Assembly: GCF_027627475.1 (NCBI RefSeq)
Contig: NZ_CP115484.1
Location: 1,720,001 to 1,784,000, forward strand
Source of the DNA: Paenibacillus sp. SYP-B4298
Lineage (GTDB): Bacteria > Bacillota > Bacilli > Paenibacillales > Paenibacillaceae
DNA: 64,000 nucleotides
Direction: 5' to 3'
In this document: piece after piece, positions 54,873-64,000 of the stretch
Numbering within the stretch: the first letter of the stretch is position 1
Layout of the letters: every line of letters starts with the position of its first letter
Position numbers and translations under genes: made by a program
The notes under the pieces: model-generated
Databases searched by the model: none
Told to the model about the DNA's origin: nothing
Seen by the model: the letters and a program-made list of their open reading frames with translations, nothing else

Positions 54873-56399
54873 ATGTATAAAGTGCTGGTGGTAGATGATG
54901 AGCGAATGATTAGGGAGGGACTGTGCAGCCTAATCGAATGGGAGGAATATGGCTACGTGGTGGCAGATACGGCCGCGAATGGCTTGGAGGCGATTGAAAA
55001 ATGCAGCCAGGTGCAGCCAGACCTTGTCATTATCGACATTCGGATGCCAGGCATGAGCGGGCTTGAGGCGATCGCCGCTATGCGCGCGCAGGGCTTCAAG
55101 CGGCATGTACTCATATTAAGCGGGTATGCTGATTTCAACTATGCTAGACAGGCGCTTGAGCTGCGAATGGATGGCTACCTGCTCAAGCCGGTCGATGAGG
55201 AGGAACTGATCGCCAATCTGCAGCGGCTGCGTGTAGAGCTGGACAGTGATCAGCAGCGGAGCGCCAGTGCGGTCGAGCTCGAGCAGGAGCGCTGCTTGCT
55301 TGCATGCTTAACAGGTCAGGAAGTAACGCTAGCCTTGAAGGAAGAGCCGGATTGGAAGCGGTATGAGCTGGTGCTGGTGCGGTTGCTGGCGCACGAGGAG
55401 CTGGAGGTGGATGCAGCGGCGGCGGCTTTCAAGCTTGAGCTATCGCGACTGCTCAAGCAGCGCGCAATCATGGTTCTGCTCGGGTCCAATCTCGTCATGC
55501 TGGTCGAGGAGGGTCAGCGCGGGCTGTACGAGCTGCTGGAGACGGCAGCCGCTACGGGCGGAGTGGAGATAACGGCTGTGTCAGGCGGTGTGGCAAGCTG
55601 CCGGGAAGAGGTAACGCGCTGCTATGAGCGTGCGCTGCAAGGAATGCGGAGGCGCTTCTTCCATCCGGGAGGGCGATTGATTGCCGTGGCGGAGCAGGAG
55701 GAGTGGAGAGGCAGAGAGCAGGAGGAGGACGGGGACGGGGACGGGGAGAAGCCAGTGGTCGAGGAGGAGGAGCTGATCAGCAAGCTATACCTTGCGCTGG
55801 ATGCGGGCAACCCGGAGGCAGCCTATGCATTGCTGAAGGACGCAGGTGACCGTGTGGTTAGGAGTGGAGGCGGGGAGAATGAGCTCAAGGCTTGCTATAT
55901 GCGCTGGATGAGCTCGGTACTCGGCAAGCTGGGGCAGAGCAGTGTGGAGCTGCGCCAGCAGCGCTATGCGGATGAGCTGCTCGCTTTAACCAAGGAGTAC
56001 CGTTATAGCAGATATATGGAACGGCTGGCGGTGCTGTTAAGCTCGCTCTGCAGCGAGCTGGACGGTCCAGCGAGCGACCGCCAGATGAAGAAGGTCATCG
56101 ACCTGATCAAGCGGAACTACCGTGAAAACCTGAAGCTGGAGACGCTCGCCGAGCTGTATGGCTATAGTAGTGCCTATCTTGGCAAGCTGTTCAAGCAGAC
56201 GGCAGGAGAGAGCTTCAACAGCTTCTTGGACAAAACTCGAATGGAGCAAGCCAAGGCACTGCTTCTCAAGGGGCTCAAGGTATATGAGGTCGCCGAGCAA
56301 GTCGGGTACACTCATGTGGATTACTTTCACAGCAAGTTCAAAAAGTATGTAGGTCTCTCCCCCTCGGAGTGGAAAAATGCCAATAGGACAAGTACATAA
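54873..56399 (+). CDS. YesN-type response regulator with AraC domain
   Basis: 508 residues. A receiver domain (1-120) has DD8-9, phosphoacceptor Asp55 in IIDIRMPG, Ser83 and Lys105. A long central region (about 130-395) contains a low-complexity Glu/Gly/Asp stretch near 285-295. A C-terminal AraC-type double helix-turn-helix (about 408-505: LETLAELYGYSSAYLGKLF, VYEVAEQVGYTHVDYFHSKF) binds DNA. It adjoins the YesM-type kinase without a gap, and the natural target is the carbohydrate ABC importer that follows the terminator at 56520. Confidence 0.94.
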   Translation: MYKVLVVDDERMIREGLCSLIEWEEYGYVVADTAANGLEAIEKCSQVQPDLVIIDIRMPGMSGLEAIAAMRAQGFKRHVLILSGYADFNYARQALELRMDGYLLKPVDEEELIANLQRLRVELDSDQQRSASAVELEQERCLLACLTGQEVTLALKEEPDWKRYELVLVRLLAHEELEVDAAAAAFKLELSRLLKQRAIMVLLGSNLVMLVEEGQRGLYELLETAAATGGVEITAVSGGVASCREEVTRCYERALQGMRRRFFHPGGRLIAVAEQEEWRGREQEEDGDGDGEKPVVEEEELISKLYLALDAGNPEAAYALLKDAGDRVVRSGGGENELKACYMRWMSSVLGKLGQSSVELRQQRYADELLALTKEYRYSRYMERLAVLLSSLCSELDGPASDRQMKKVIDLIKRNYRENLKLETLAELYGYSSAYLGKLFKQTAGESFNSFLDKTRMEQAKALLLKGLKVYEVAEQVGYTHVDYFHSKFKKYVGLSPSEWKNANRTST

Positions 56400-56519
56400 T
56401 AGAGTACCTGCATGTGGTGGAGACTGTATTTCTGGCAGAATAGAATAGTGAATTCGCAGCTTATGGACACCGCTTCCAGTCGTTGACCCTTGTGACTTCA
56501 TTACATAGGATTTTCCAAC

Positions 56520-56548
56520 AAGTCTAGATATTGAGTCTAGGCTTTTTT
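56520..56548 (+). terminator. terminator of the two-component operon
   Basis: AAGTCTAGA / TCTAGGCTT (9 bp, one G-T pair) with a 7-nt loop, followed by TTTT to 56548. It separates the regulatory pair from the ABC importer genes. Confidence 0.85.
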
Positions 56549-56683
56549 GCAATAATATTCAATATATACTAGTATGTATTGTTGGTGTTGCTAATTTTTA
56601 TATGATTTTTCATTTAATTATTCGGGTAGCTCTCCTGGCATTATGCGCGTACAATGTGGTACAGAGGCAAGAGGAGGGAAAGA

Positions 56684-57643
56684 ATGAATGCGGTTACAGC
56701 GAAACAGCGCAACAATCTGAAGCCAGGTCGGTCAAGCCAGTTTTGGCGCGGGGTCATGCGCAACAAATATTTGTATTTCATGTCGCTTCCATTTGTCATC
56801 TGGACATTTGTATTCCACTATTTGCCACTCTGGGGCTGGACGATGGCTTTCCAGCGGTATCGTCCGAACAGACCGTTCTGGGAGCAGGAGTGGGTCGGAC
56901 TCGATCATTTCAGGACGCTCTTCTCGGATGATATGTTCTATCTCGTGCTCCGCAACACGCTGGCGATGAGCTTTATGGGATTGATTGCCGGCTTTACGAT
57001 TCCGATCCTATTCGCCATTATGGTCAATGAGATTCGGGGCATGGTATTTAAGCGATTTGCCCAGACAGTATCCTACCTGCCGCACTTTGTCTCTTGGGTC
57101 GTCGTAGCGGGTATTATCAGCAAGATGCTATCCACCGATAACGGGGCGGTCAATGAACTGCTGATGTGGCTGGGAATCATTAAGGAGCCTGTGCAGTTCA
57201 TGGCTAAGGGAGAATGGTTCTGGGGAATCGTAACAGCCGCAGATGTCTGGAAGGAGACGGGCTGGAATGCGATCATCTATCTAGCCGCCATATCAGGTAT
57301 CGGGCCGGAGCTGTACGAGGCAGCCAAGGTGGATGGTGCAAGTCGGCTGAGGCAGATCTGGCATATCACATTGCCCGGCATCCGCACCACCATCATTATT
57401 TTGCTAATCATGTCGATCGGTCATCTGATCAGCATCGGCTTTGAGAAGCAGTTTCTGCTTGGCAACAATCTGGTGAGCGACTATTCCCAGGTGCTTGATT
57501 TGTATGCGCTTAATTATGGCATCAGTATGGGACGCTTCTCCTTCGGTACGGCCATCAATATGTTCAATTCCATTGTCAGCCTCTTCCTGCTATTCACTGC
57601 CAACGGTATTTTTAAGCGGCTGACGAAAGAAAGCATTATGTAG
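56684..57643 (+). CDS. LplB-type ABC sugar permease
   Basis: 319 residues, six membrane helices, with the permease-ATPase contact motif EAAKVDGASRLRQIWHITLP near 230. Build and neighbours match LplB/UgpA-type permeases of oligosaccharide importers. The ATG at 56684 has GAGGAGGG ~8 nt upstream; the in-frame ATG at 56654 lacks one. First structural gene of the importer; no ATPase gene is present, which is normal for this group because a shared MsmX-type ATPase energises it. Confidence 0.93.
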   Translation: MNAVTAKQRNNLKPGRSSQFWRGVMRNKYLYFMSLPFVIWTFVFHYLPLWGWTMAFQRYRPNRPFWEQEWVGLDHFRTLFSDDMFYLVLRNTLAMSFMGLIAGFTIPILFAIMVNEIRGMVFKRFAQTVSYLPHFVSWVVVAGIISKMLSTDNGAVNELLMWLGIIKEPVQFMAKGEWFWGIVTAADVWKETGWNAIIYLAAISGIGPELYEAAKVDGASRLRQIWHITLPGIRTTIIILLIMSIGHLISIGFEKQFLLGNNLVSDYSQVLDLYALNYGISMGRFSFGTAINMFNSIVSLFLLFTANGIFKRLTKESIM

Positions 57644-57654
57644 GGGGGCTGCAA

Positions 57655-58560
57655 GTGAGGACACAAGCTGCAAGGATGAGAGCGTCGTCAGCCGACCGAA
57701 TCTTCGATACCGTGGTTTATTCGATTGTAATCCTGGTAACGGTGGTGACGCTGTATCCGTTCCTGAACGTGCTGGCGCTATCACTGAATGATTCGACGGA
57801 CAGTGTTCGGGGCGGGATTTCTATCTTTCCGCGCCAGCTAACCTGGCAAAACTATGAGATTATTTTTTCCTACCCCTCGTTGCTTACTGGCTTCAAAATC
57901 TCGGTACTCCGCACTCTGGTCGGCACATTGCTGGGTCTGGCGAGCGCATCGATGCTGGCTTACACACTGAGCCGTCCCGACTTTCAAGGCCGCCGTTTCG
58001 TTTCGATCTTTCTAGCGATGACGATGTATGTATCCGGCGGGATGGTGCCGATCTATATCCTGATCCGTGATCTGGGGATGATGAACAGCTTTGCGGTATA
58101 TGTGTTGCCTGGGCTGGTGAGCGCCTTCAACGTGTTCGTGATCCGCTCGTTCATCGACGGACTGCCCTATGCGCTGCAGGAGTCGGCCAAGCTGGATGGA
58201 GCCAATGATTTCACGATTTTCTGGCGGGTCATCCTGCCCCTCTCGAAGCCAGCATTAGCGACGATTGCACTATTTCTGGCGGTCGGTCAGTGGAACTCCT
58301 GGTTTGACACGTATCTGTACAACGGCTCCAACGAAACGCTTACGACGCTGCAATTCGAGCTGATGAAGGTACTTCAGAGCACGGACAGCGGAAATGGCGA
58401 TTATCGAAGCACGAATATGACCCAGGTGCTGGCCCAGGTGTCGCCGGAATCGGTGAAGATGGCGATTACAATCGTGGTTACAGTGCCGATCCTGGTCGTG
58501 TATCCGTTCCTGCAGCGTTATTTCGTGAAAGGGATGACGCTTGGCGCTGTCAAAACCTGA
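57655..58560 (+). CDS. LplC-type ABC sugar permease
   Basis: 301 residues, six membrane helices, with the contact motif ESAKLDGANDFTIFWRVILP near 180. Ends with KGMTLGAVKT, typical of LplC/YtcP-type permeases. GTG start preceded by GGGGGG. It is 11 nt after the first permease, so it is the second half of the same channel. Confidence 0.93.
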   Translation: MRTQAARMRASSADRIFDTVVYSIVILVTVVTLYPFLNVLALSLNDSTDSVRGGISIFPRQLTWQNYEIIFSYPSLLTGFKISVLRTLVGTLLGLASASMLAYTLSRPDFQGRRFVSIFLAMTMYVSGGMVPIYILIRDLGMMNSFAVYVLPGLVSAFNVFVIRSFIDGLPYALQESAKLDGANDFTIFWRVILPLSKPALATIALFLAVGQWNSWFDTYLYNGSNETLTTLQFELMKVLQSTDSGNGDYRSTNMTQVLAQVSPESVKMAITIVVTVPILVVYPFLQRYFVKGMTLGAVKT

Positions 58561-58636
58561 TGATGCATGAAGCTCATGATCAGAGGATGCTTCAGTTCGG
58601 CTGTGAAGGACAACAACAACTAAGGAGGAAGAGGTA

Positions 58637-60319
58637 ATGCCTAAGATGAGGAAATGGACAGCGATCGTGCTCGCGGCGACATTGGTCGGCGCTTTGCTGG
58701 CAGGCTGTGCCCAAAAAGAGCAGAAAGAACAGCAGCAAGAGAAAGCCGCAAGCAATGCACCGATCGTCATGACGTTCTATAGTGAGGACCCGAGCCCGAA
58801 TTGGGCGGGTATGGAGGACGAGGTGGGTCGCGTCATTACTGAGAAGACAGGAATTAAGCTGAAGGCGGAATTCGCTGTTGGCGATGCCCAGCAGAAATCA
58901 GCGCTGATCGCCTCCAGCGGAACGTTCCCGGATCTCATCAGTGCCAAGGGCAGCATTAACAAAATGGTCGATGCCGGCGGCATGCGGGATTTGACTGATC
59001 TGATCGAGGAGCATGGCCCGAATATTAAGAAGCTGTTCGGCAAGGAGATGAAGCGTCTGCGCTATAGTCTGGATGATCCATCGATCTATGTCATCCCGAC
59101 CTATTCGGCGGTGGATAATGTGCCGTTCAAGGCGGAGGGCGGCTTCGAGCTCCAGCATCGTGTTGTTAAGGAGCTGGGTTATCCGACCATCCGCACAGTC
59201 AAGGATTTCGAAAACGCCATCAAGGCGTATCTGGAGAAGCATCCAACCGATGAGAATGGTAATCCCAATATTGGGCTGTCGCTCATTGCAGATGACTGGC
59301 GCATGTATATCTCTGTGACCAACCCGGCCTTCTACACGACTGGCGGACCCGATGATGGGGAGACCAATATTGACATTGAGACCCAGAAGGTCACTTACCA
59401 TTATCGTCGTCCAGCAGAGAAAGAGTATTTCCGCTGGCTGAACCATATGAACGCAGAGGGGCTGCTTGATAAGGAGAGCTTCGTACAGAAATCCGATCAA
59501 TACAAGGCAAAAATTGCCAGCGGCCGCGTGCTCGGGCTGATTGATCAGCAGTGGGGCTATGACGACGGAGAGAAGGCGATCAAGAAAGAGGGCAAATTCG
59601 AGCATGGGTACGGACATTATCCGGTTACGTTGACGGAAGAGACCAAGGACACCTCCTATTGGCCAACCGGATTTATGGCGGGCTATGGCGTAGGCATCTC
59701 CGTGGATAATCCAGATCCTGTCGCTGCGATCAAGTTTCTTGATTTCCTGTGCTCGGAGGAAGGGCAGGTGCTGGTGAACTGGGGAGTAGAAGGCAAGCAC
59801 TATGTCGTCGAGGACGGCAAGCGCATCATCCCGGAGGACGTCATCAATCGCAAGGTGAATGATGCCGCGAAGTTCCAGCAAGAGTCGGGTATTGGGACAT
59901 ATATTAATATGGGCGGCCGTTATGGACATGGAGTGAAGGATTCCACGGGCAACTATTATACGACAGAGTTCCCTGAGCAGATTATTGCCGAGTATAACGA
60001 GGTGGAGAAGGAGACGCTCGCTGCCTATGGCGTATCGACCTGGATCGAGCTGTTCCCTAAGCCGGAGGAGTTCCCTGTTCGTCCATGGGGAGCAGCGTGG
60101 AATATACCGGTGCCAAGTGACAGTGAAGTGAGCATATTGCAGGAAAAATTGAAGAACATTACATGGAAGCGGATTCCACAAATCATCCTGGCAGCTCCAT
60201 CTGAATTTGATAAGCTGTGGGATGAGTACATGGCCGAGCTGGAAAAGGCAGGCGTCGAGCGGATGGAGCAAGGATTTGAGAAATTTGTGAAAGACCGTGT
60301 GAAGCTGTGGAATGACTAG
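58637..60319 (+). CDS. extracellular solute-binding lipoprotein
   Basis: 560 residues. A lipoprotein signal with lipobox LLAGC (Cys24) leads a large two-lobe binding protein of the LplA/type 1 sugar-binding family, about 100 residues longer than classical MalE-type proteins as usual for LplA. GGAGGAAGAGG lies upstream of the ATG. It is 76 nt after the second permease and completes the importer. The ligand is likely an oligosaccharide or plant/animal glycan fragment, inferred from the neighbouring GH5 enzyme. Confidence 0.94.
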   Translation: MPKMRKWTAIVLAATLVGALLAGCAQKEQKEQQQEKAASNAPIVMTFYSEDPSPNWAGMEDEVGRVITEKTGIKLKAEFAVGDAQQKSALIASSGTFPDLISAKGSINKMVDAGGMRDLTDLIEEHGPNIKKLFGKEMKRLRYSLDDPSIYVIPTYSAVDNVPFKAEGGFELQHRVVKELGYPTIRTVKDFENAIKAYLEKHPTDENGNPNIGLSLIADDWRMYISVTNPAFYTTGGPDDGETNIDIETQKVTYHYRRPAEKEYFRWLNHMNAEGLLDKESFVQKSDQYKAKIASGRVLGLIDQQWGYDDGEKAIKKEGKFEHGYGHYPVTLTEETKDTSYWPTGFMAGYGVGISVDNPDPVAAIKFLDFLCSEEGQVLVNWGVEGKHYVVEDGKRIIPEDVINRKVNDAAKFQQESGIGTYINMGGRYGHGVKDSTGNYYTTEFPEQIIAEYNEVEKETLAAYGVSTWIELFPKPEEFPVRPWGAAWNIPVPSDSEVSILQEKLKNITWKRIPQIILAAPSEFDKLWDEYMAELEKAGVERMEQGFEKFVKDRVKLWND

Positions 60320-60390
60320 CCAGCCATAGCAGGCGCTGCCTGGCGGATGGGAATCGCCAGCAGAGCATAGTATAGCGATGGAATGGAAGG

Positions 60391-60432
60391 ACGCCGTTTG
60401 GCTGGCCCTCAGGGGCCGCTGCCAAACGGCGT
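60391..60432. terminator. strong hairpin between the convergent importer and GH5 genes
   Basis: A perfect 12-bp stem ACGCCGTTTGGC / GCCAAACGGCGT with an inner GGCCC / GGGCC helix. No T-run on either side, so it may act as a transcript end by structure or as a 3' stabiliser. Confidence 0.6.
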
Positions 60433-60468
60433 CTTAAGGTGTTGTCTCCTTGCTCGGACAGGGTGTGC

Positions 60469-62169
60469 CTAGTTAACGGCAACCAATTGCCATTGCTGGT
60501 TCAGATTGCCGCGGTACAGATTTTGCTGAATCAATGCTCCGTTGGCTGTAGAGGAGCCTGCTACCTCAACCGCTTTGTTGCTGTTCATGTTCAGGATGCT
60601 CCAGTAGCCGTTGCTGAGCTTAATGATGCGGAAGCGTTGAGGCTGATTGGCCAGATCCTGCATCAATTGGATCGCCTCGCCATTGTTGCTTGTTCCGTTG
60701 CGGACATCCATGACTTTATTATCCGAGGAGCCTGCATTGCTTAATCGATAAATATTGGAGGAGGTTCCCATGTCGGTGACCACCCAGTGCTGAGCGGAAG
60801 TGCCCAGATCCGTATATTGTTGGAGCTGCAATGCGTTCGTATTCTGTCCGCCTGGAACCTCGATCGTCTTGCCGGACAGACGATTGACCAGCTTGTAGGT
60901 GGAGCCGGATGACAACCCGTTCCATACCCCGTTCCATGGGTTCATCTGCGCCCGTTCATAATACCACTCAAAGATGAAGCGAGCCATGCCATCGCGAGCT
61001 GCATTTCCGTCATATTTCAGCCCGGCAGTCGGATCGGCGAATGAGCTGCGCGTGCCAGGCTCCAGCAGGAAGCCATTCATGTGGACGGCGATGCTTACAT
61101 TGCCGGCTGCTGTGAAGATCGCTTTTGTATTTTTGCCGAAGCCCTCATTGCTGCCATTAAACAGGCTCCAATAGCTCGAATCGCCAGGCAGTGTTTTGAA
61201 CCAGGTCGTCTCTGTAATATTGATCGGATATTGATCCGCACAAGGCTTGATATTCGTATCCCATTGCTGCTGCAATGGCGCATAGTTGTCATTGGCGCCA
61301 TATCCCGGATACCAGTGAACGGCATAGCCGATATTGTTCAGTGGATCAGTGAGCGGATGGCTGGCGCAAAGCTGATAATATTGATCCCATCCAAGGCCGG
61401 AGGCCCAGATGACATTATCGGCGCCCTTGCTGCGAATCGTCGTGATCATAGAGTTTTGGAAGTCGCGCAGTGCATTCCAGAATGCAACAAATTGCGGGTC
61501 AGAGGGATGTCCTCCCCAGCGCCCGTTCGCATAGGAGAGCACCGGCTCGTTGACCAGCTCGAACATCACATTGTCAGCGCTGCGAATTTCGGGTCTAGAG
61601 GCCAGATAGCCCCAGATTTCATTGAACTTGCTCAGATTGGAAGGCGTTGTGGCCTGATCGTTAGCCAGTGTGAAGTCCAGACCTAGCGTTACGTACAAGC
61701 CTTTGGTGCGGGCATACTCGATATAAGGAATGATGACATTTTGCGTCACCGTCTGCAGGCCAGCGAAGTTGTACGTGCCAGCAGCAACATCCCCCATATC
61801 CTGACGGTCGATAAACAGCCGCACCTGGTTCATATACCAGCCGTGGCTATTGCCATATTTAGCGGATGTGCTTGTGAAGGTGTCCGTGATGTCCTTCAAA
61901 TATTCCAATATGGCTGCATGTCGGTTGCCGCCGTTGCGATTCAGGTAATAATTGCTGTCCTGGTAGGTCCAGTAGGCGCCCGTTGGCTGGTGCCAACCGC
62001 TTAGCAGAACAGGCTCGCCGTTGCTGTTCACCAGATGCTTCCCGCTCACATGGAGCTTGGAGATGGGCATGCCCTGCCATGCAAAGACCGACCCGTTAGC
62101 GGGCACGGCTATTGCGAGGATCAGTGTGAGCATTGCGAGGGTTTTGATGAGTTTCTTTCTGATGTTCAT
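60469..62169 (-). CDS. secreted GH5 glycoside hydrolase with ricin-type lectin domain
   Basis: 566 residues. A signal peptide (1-30, VFA cleavage) leads a GH5 cellulase-like TIM barrel (about 40-420) with acid/base Glu208 in LVNEP and nucleophile Glu320 in NITETTW. The C-terminus is a ricin-B-type beta-trefoil (about 428-566) with three QxW-like repeats (AQHWVV, PQRFRI, NQQWQLV). The enzyme should cut beta-glucans or beta-mannans outside the cell. GAGGAG lies ~11 nt before the ATG. The promoter contains a catabolite operator (62281-62294), so glucose repression is likely. It is next to a sugar importer, a natural functional partner. Confidence 0.93.
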   Translation of the reverse strand: MNIRKKLIKTLAMLTLILAIAVPANGSVFAWQGMPISKLHVSGKHLVNSNGEPVLLSGWHQPTGAYWTYQDSNYYLNRNGGNRHAAILEYLKDITDTFTSTSAKYGNSHGWYMNQVRLFIDRQDMGDVAAGTYNFAGLQTVTQNVIIPYIEYARTKGLYVTLGLDFTLANDQATTPSNLSKFNEIWGYLASRPEIRSADNVMFELVNEPVLSYANGRWGGHPSDPQFVAFWNALRDFQNSMITTIRSKGADNVIWASGLGWDQYYQLCASHPLTDPLNNIGYAVHWYPGYGANDNYAPLQQQWDTNIKPCADQYPINITETTWFKTLPGDSSYWSLFNGSNEGFGKNTKAIFTAAGNVSIAVHMNGFLLEPGTRSSFADPTAGLKYDGNAARDGMARFIFEWYYERAQMNPWNGVWNGLSSGSTYKLVNRLSGKTIEVPGGQNTNALQLQQYTDLGTSAQHWVVTDMGTSSNIYRLSNAGSSDNKVMDVRNGTSNNGEAIQLMQDLANQPQRFRIIKLSNGYWSILNMNSNKAVEVAGSSTANGALIQQNLYRGNLNQQWQLVAVN

Positions 62170-62276
62170 TAATTGATCAACTCCTCTAATAAGTATGATT
62201 CTGCATATAAGCCTGTTTCCCTTAGGTCACATCTGTTTCATTCAGACACGCCCTAGACTGGCTCATATGCATCTCC

Positions 62277-62305
62277 ATTATGACAGCGCTTACTTTGTGC
62301 AACAA
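62277..62305 (-). promoter_or_regulatory. GH5 gene promoter with cre operator in the spacer
   Basis: Minus strand: TTGTTG (62305-62300), 17-bp spacer, CATAAT (62282-62277). Inside it TGACAGCGCTTACT (62281-62294) matches the cre consensus TGWAARCGYTWNCW at 13 of 14 positions. Binding of CcpA there would block RNA polymerase. The start codon is ~108 nt downstream. Confidence 0.65.
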
Positions 62306-62809
62306 TGGCCATTTCTTTGTTTTGTTTCCATTTCTTTACCCATCTATTACCTTTTGTTGTGGCGTGGAAGCGCAAGCGGAAGTTGAATTATTAGCTATAA
62401 TGCATTATTCTGAATCTTGTGCAACGAAAATTTAATCATTAATAGTTATAAAAAATAACATTATTTTATATTTATATAATAATTTTAGGTGCATCTATAT
62501 AACAGTGATTATCTAGGTAGGTCTTTTGGCATATAGAAATAAAATATTCCACTTCCCAAGCAATTTTTTCTATTGAGCAAAACGTCAAAGCAGGATAGAG
62601 TAATGTACGAGGAGTTCACAGGGTCTGGCTTCTCAAGATGGCTGTCTATACAAGAACAGTAAGCGCATTCACAAGAAGGATAGTCTTTCAATTAGTGACA
62701 GAAAGAAGGTGACCCCTCAGCAGATGACTTGCGGCAGCTATCACCATCGTACAGCTTCACTCTATGAGGGAAGCCGGGACCAGGCCCATAAGACGAAGGA
62801 GGCTGCAGT
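62306..62809. other. AT-rich intergenic region between GH5 and LamG genes
   Basis: About 500 nt without a supported gene. The part from ~62385 to 62590 is strongly AT-rich. A weak promoter for the right-hand gene may be TTGAGC (62574-62579) with TAGAGT at 17 bp. A small stem GGTGA / TCACC brackets ~62709-62745. Nothing else was recognised. Confidence 0.45.
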
Positions 62810-64000
62810 ATGAGGCGTAAGAAGGTATTATCATTGCTGCTGGCACTAGTGCTGGCGGTAGCTCCGCTGTCCGGTCTGACCGGAATTTCGCGGGCGGAAG
62901 CGCAGCCGCTTGCATTTGCAGGCAAGGATCTGTTGCTTCATTATGATATGAAGACGACAGAGAAGGTTAACGAACAGCTCATCATCAAGGATGTGGCGGG
63001 CGGAAGCGTAACCTACGACGGCGTGTTCAAGAATGAGAACAACGGATTGCTGGTCAAGAATTCGGAGGTTGGTTATGTCTCCTTCAATGGCGGCAACTCG
63101 AATTCCAACAGCGGATACATAGAGATTCCGAAAGGCAGCGACGGTAAAGACCTGCTGAACGGCCTCTCCGAAGTTACCGTATCTGCACTGGTCAACTGGG
63201 AGAATGATGGAACGAATCGCTGGATTTTCGGCCTCGGCACCGTAGCAACGCCGGAGACGAACAAATATTTCTTCGCTACGCCCAATCATAGCAACGGCGG
63301 GGTAGCGACTACAGGAATTTCTGAGAAGGGCTGGCCGGCAGAGTCGCTTGTAAGGGGCAGCGGCAGACTGGATGCCGGAGCGTGGAAGCTGGTTACGATC
63401 GTTTTCTCGGATATAACCAATACGATTAGCTACTATGTGGATGGCACCCAGATTGCTTCGGGATCTGCAGGAGGCAAGAAGCTTGCCAATCTGATCAACC
63501 CGTCTGCTGGCTTCTCTGGCTTCATTGGCAAATCCATCTTCACCGGAGACCCTTATTATAAGGGACGGGTTGGCGATTTCCGCATCTATAAGGGAGCGCT
63601 CTCCCAAGCGGAGGTGACAGAGCTGCAGACAGAGGCGGCGGCAACCATTGCGAAGATTCATCAGATTTCACTTGACGATGCCTATAATTCGTTGGATGTT
63701 GACCAGTACTTAACTGGAACAGACACGAGCACTTCGGCAGTCACGAACAATCTGGCATTGCCGGCTACCGGCAAAAACAATGTCGGGATTGCCTGGTCCA
63801 GCAGCAAGCCTGCTGTCATCAGCAACACAGGCGCAGTGACTCGGCCGGATGTAACCGGTACCAATGAGCAGGTCACGCTAACGGCTACGCTGACGTACCA
63901 GGGCTTGACCAAGACCAAGACATTCACAGTGACAGTTTTGAAAACGTTTTCCCATTTACAGGTAGTCCAGGCAGATGCTACCCGGTTGTCCATTCCGAAT
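62810..64000 (+). CDS. secreted LamG-domain protein, start only (partial)
   Basis: The frame is open from the ATG at 62810 to the window edge (397 codons, no stop). A signal peptide (1-32, AEA cleavage) is followed by a LamG/concanavalin-like domain (about 40-265, with DAGAWKLVTIVFSD, YYVDGTQIASG and GRVGDFRIYKGALS). A bacterial Ig-like domain (about 280-383) has the pattern IAWSSSKPAVISNTGAVTRP, and the start of another follows (DATRLSIPN). This build often precedes GH43 or GH127-type catalytic domains in Paenibacillus, which would lie beyond the edge; that is inference. AAGGAGG lies 7 nt before the start. Confidence 0.9.
   Translation, partial: MRRKKVLSLLLALVLAVAPLSGLTGISRAEAQPLAFAGKDLLLHYDMKTTEKVNEQLIIKDVAGGSVTYDGVFKNENNGLLVKNSEVGYVSFNGGNSNSNSGYIEIPKGSDGKDLLNGLSEVTVSALVNWENDGTNRWIFGLGTVATPETNKYFFATPNHSNGGVATTGISEKGWPAESLVRGSGRLDAGAWKLVTIVFSDITNTISYYVDGTQIASGSAGGKKLANLINPSAGFSGFIGKSIFTGDPYYKGRVGDFRIYKGALSQAEVTELQTEAAATIAKIHQISLDDAYNSLDVDQYLTGTDTSTSAVTNNLALPATGKNNVGIAWSSSKPAVISNTGAVTRPDVTGTNEQVTLTATLTYQGLTKTKTFTVTVLKTFSHLQVVQADATRLSIPN

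Noticed and set aside
58898-60271. 457-codon open frame on the minus strand
   Set aside because: It lies wholly antisense to the solute-binding lipoprotein, has no Shine-Dalgarno, and its translation is rich in His, Arg and Ile as is typical of antisense frames of GC-biased genes.
62363-62382. second cre-like sequence near TGGAAGCGCAAGCG
   Set aside because: At least three mismatches to the consensus and no overlap with a promoter; the site at 62281 is far better.
63939-63952. TGAAAACGTTTTCC, a near-cre sequence
   Set aside because: It lies deep inside the coding sequence of the partial LamG protein and far from any promoter; a chance match is likely, although in-gene roadblock sites do exist.

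Overview
The window looks like chromosomal DNA of a Paenibacillus-type Gram-positive, spore-forming bacterium. This rests on strong AGGAGG-type ribosome binding sites, frequent GTG/TTG starts, a YheC/YheD spore-coat-type protein, an SLH-anchored surface protein, YesM/YesN two-component genes with an LplB/LplC-type ABC importer, copper-amine-oxidase-like stalk domains, YhgE, YisL and YitT paralogues. The genus is an inference from gene content. No transposase, integrase, phage gene, CRISPR array or tRNA was found.

Layout. 1-640: 3' end of a 23S rRNA, a complete 5S rRNA and the rrn terminator. 675-8540: housekeeping genes (spore-coat ATP-grasp protein, asparaginase followed by mgtE, a thioredoxin-reductase-like flavoprotein, RNase Z flanked by two YitT membrane proteins). 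8544-15407: a KdpD-type universal-stress-domain gene diverging from a complete seven-gene mrpABCDEFG Na+/H+ antiporter operon, whose transcript should begin with a long, strongly base-paired leader. 15464-21535: pirin, AI-2E family exporter, DedA, and a TetR regulator with YhgE/Pip protein pair that share an operator-like sequence. 21826-36240: an envelope region. It holds a promoter with an attenuator-like terminator, a stalk-domain protein, a 2086-residue secreted multi-Ig/PKD protein, a second DedA, a membrane Nudix protein, and a 1727-residue S-layer-anchored protein. That last protein combines two alpha/alpha-barrel-like modules with four DUF4430 domains, the building plan of vertebrate transcobalamin. 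36313-50690: small redox, zinc-ribbon, Zur-like and Lrp regulators, thioesterase, LysR regulator, polysaccharide deacetylase with AraC regulator, proline dehydrogenase, a ThDP enzyme with a carboxymuconolactone-decarboxylase-like operon behind a perfect catabolite-type operator, AlkC-like DNA repair, a VOC protein and MsrA-MsrB. 50952-64000: ABC exporter, YesM/YesN two-component system, carbohydrate-type ABC importer (two permeases and a lipoprotein), a GH5/ricin-lectin cellulase-like enzyme with a catabolite operator inside its promoter, and the start of a secreted LamG/Ig-like protein cut off by the window end.

How it fits together. The last 12 kb reads as a polysaccharide-use locus: secreted hydrolase, binding lipoprotein, two permeases and a YesMN-type sensor/regulator pair, with carbon-catabolite control suggested by the operator in the hydrolase promoter. 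The 21.8-36.2 kb block is devoted to the cell surface. The most unusual signals are the structured mrpA leader, the transcobalamin-like architecture of the SLH protein, and the stalk/giant-protein pair with its attenuator-like leader and abrupt AT-rich core. Many starts were moved downstream to the codon properly spaced from a Shine-Dalgarno sequence; each entry says where. Functions are inferred from motifs read by eye, with no database search.
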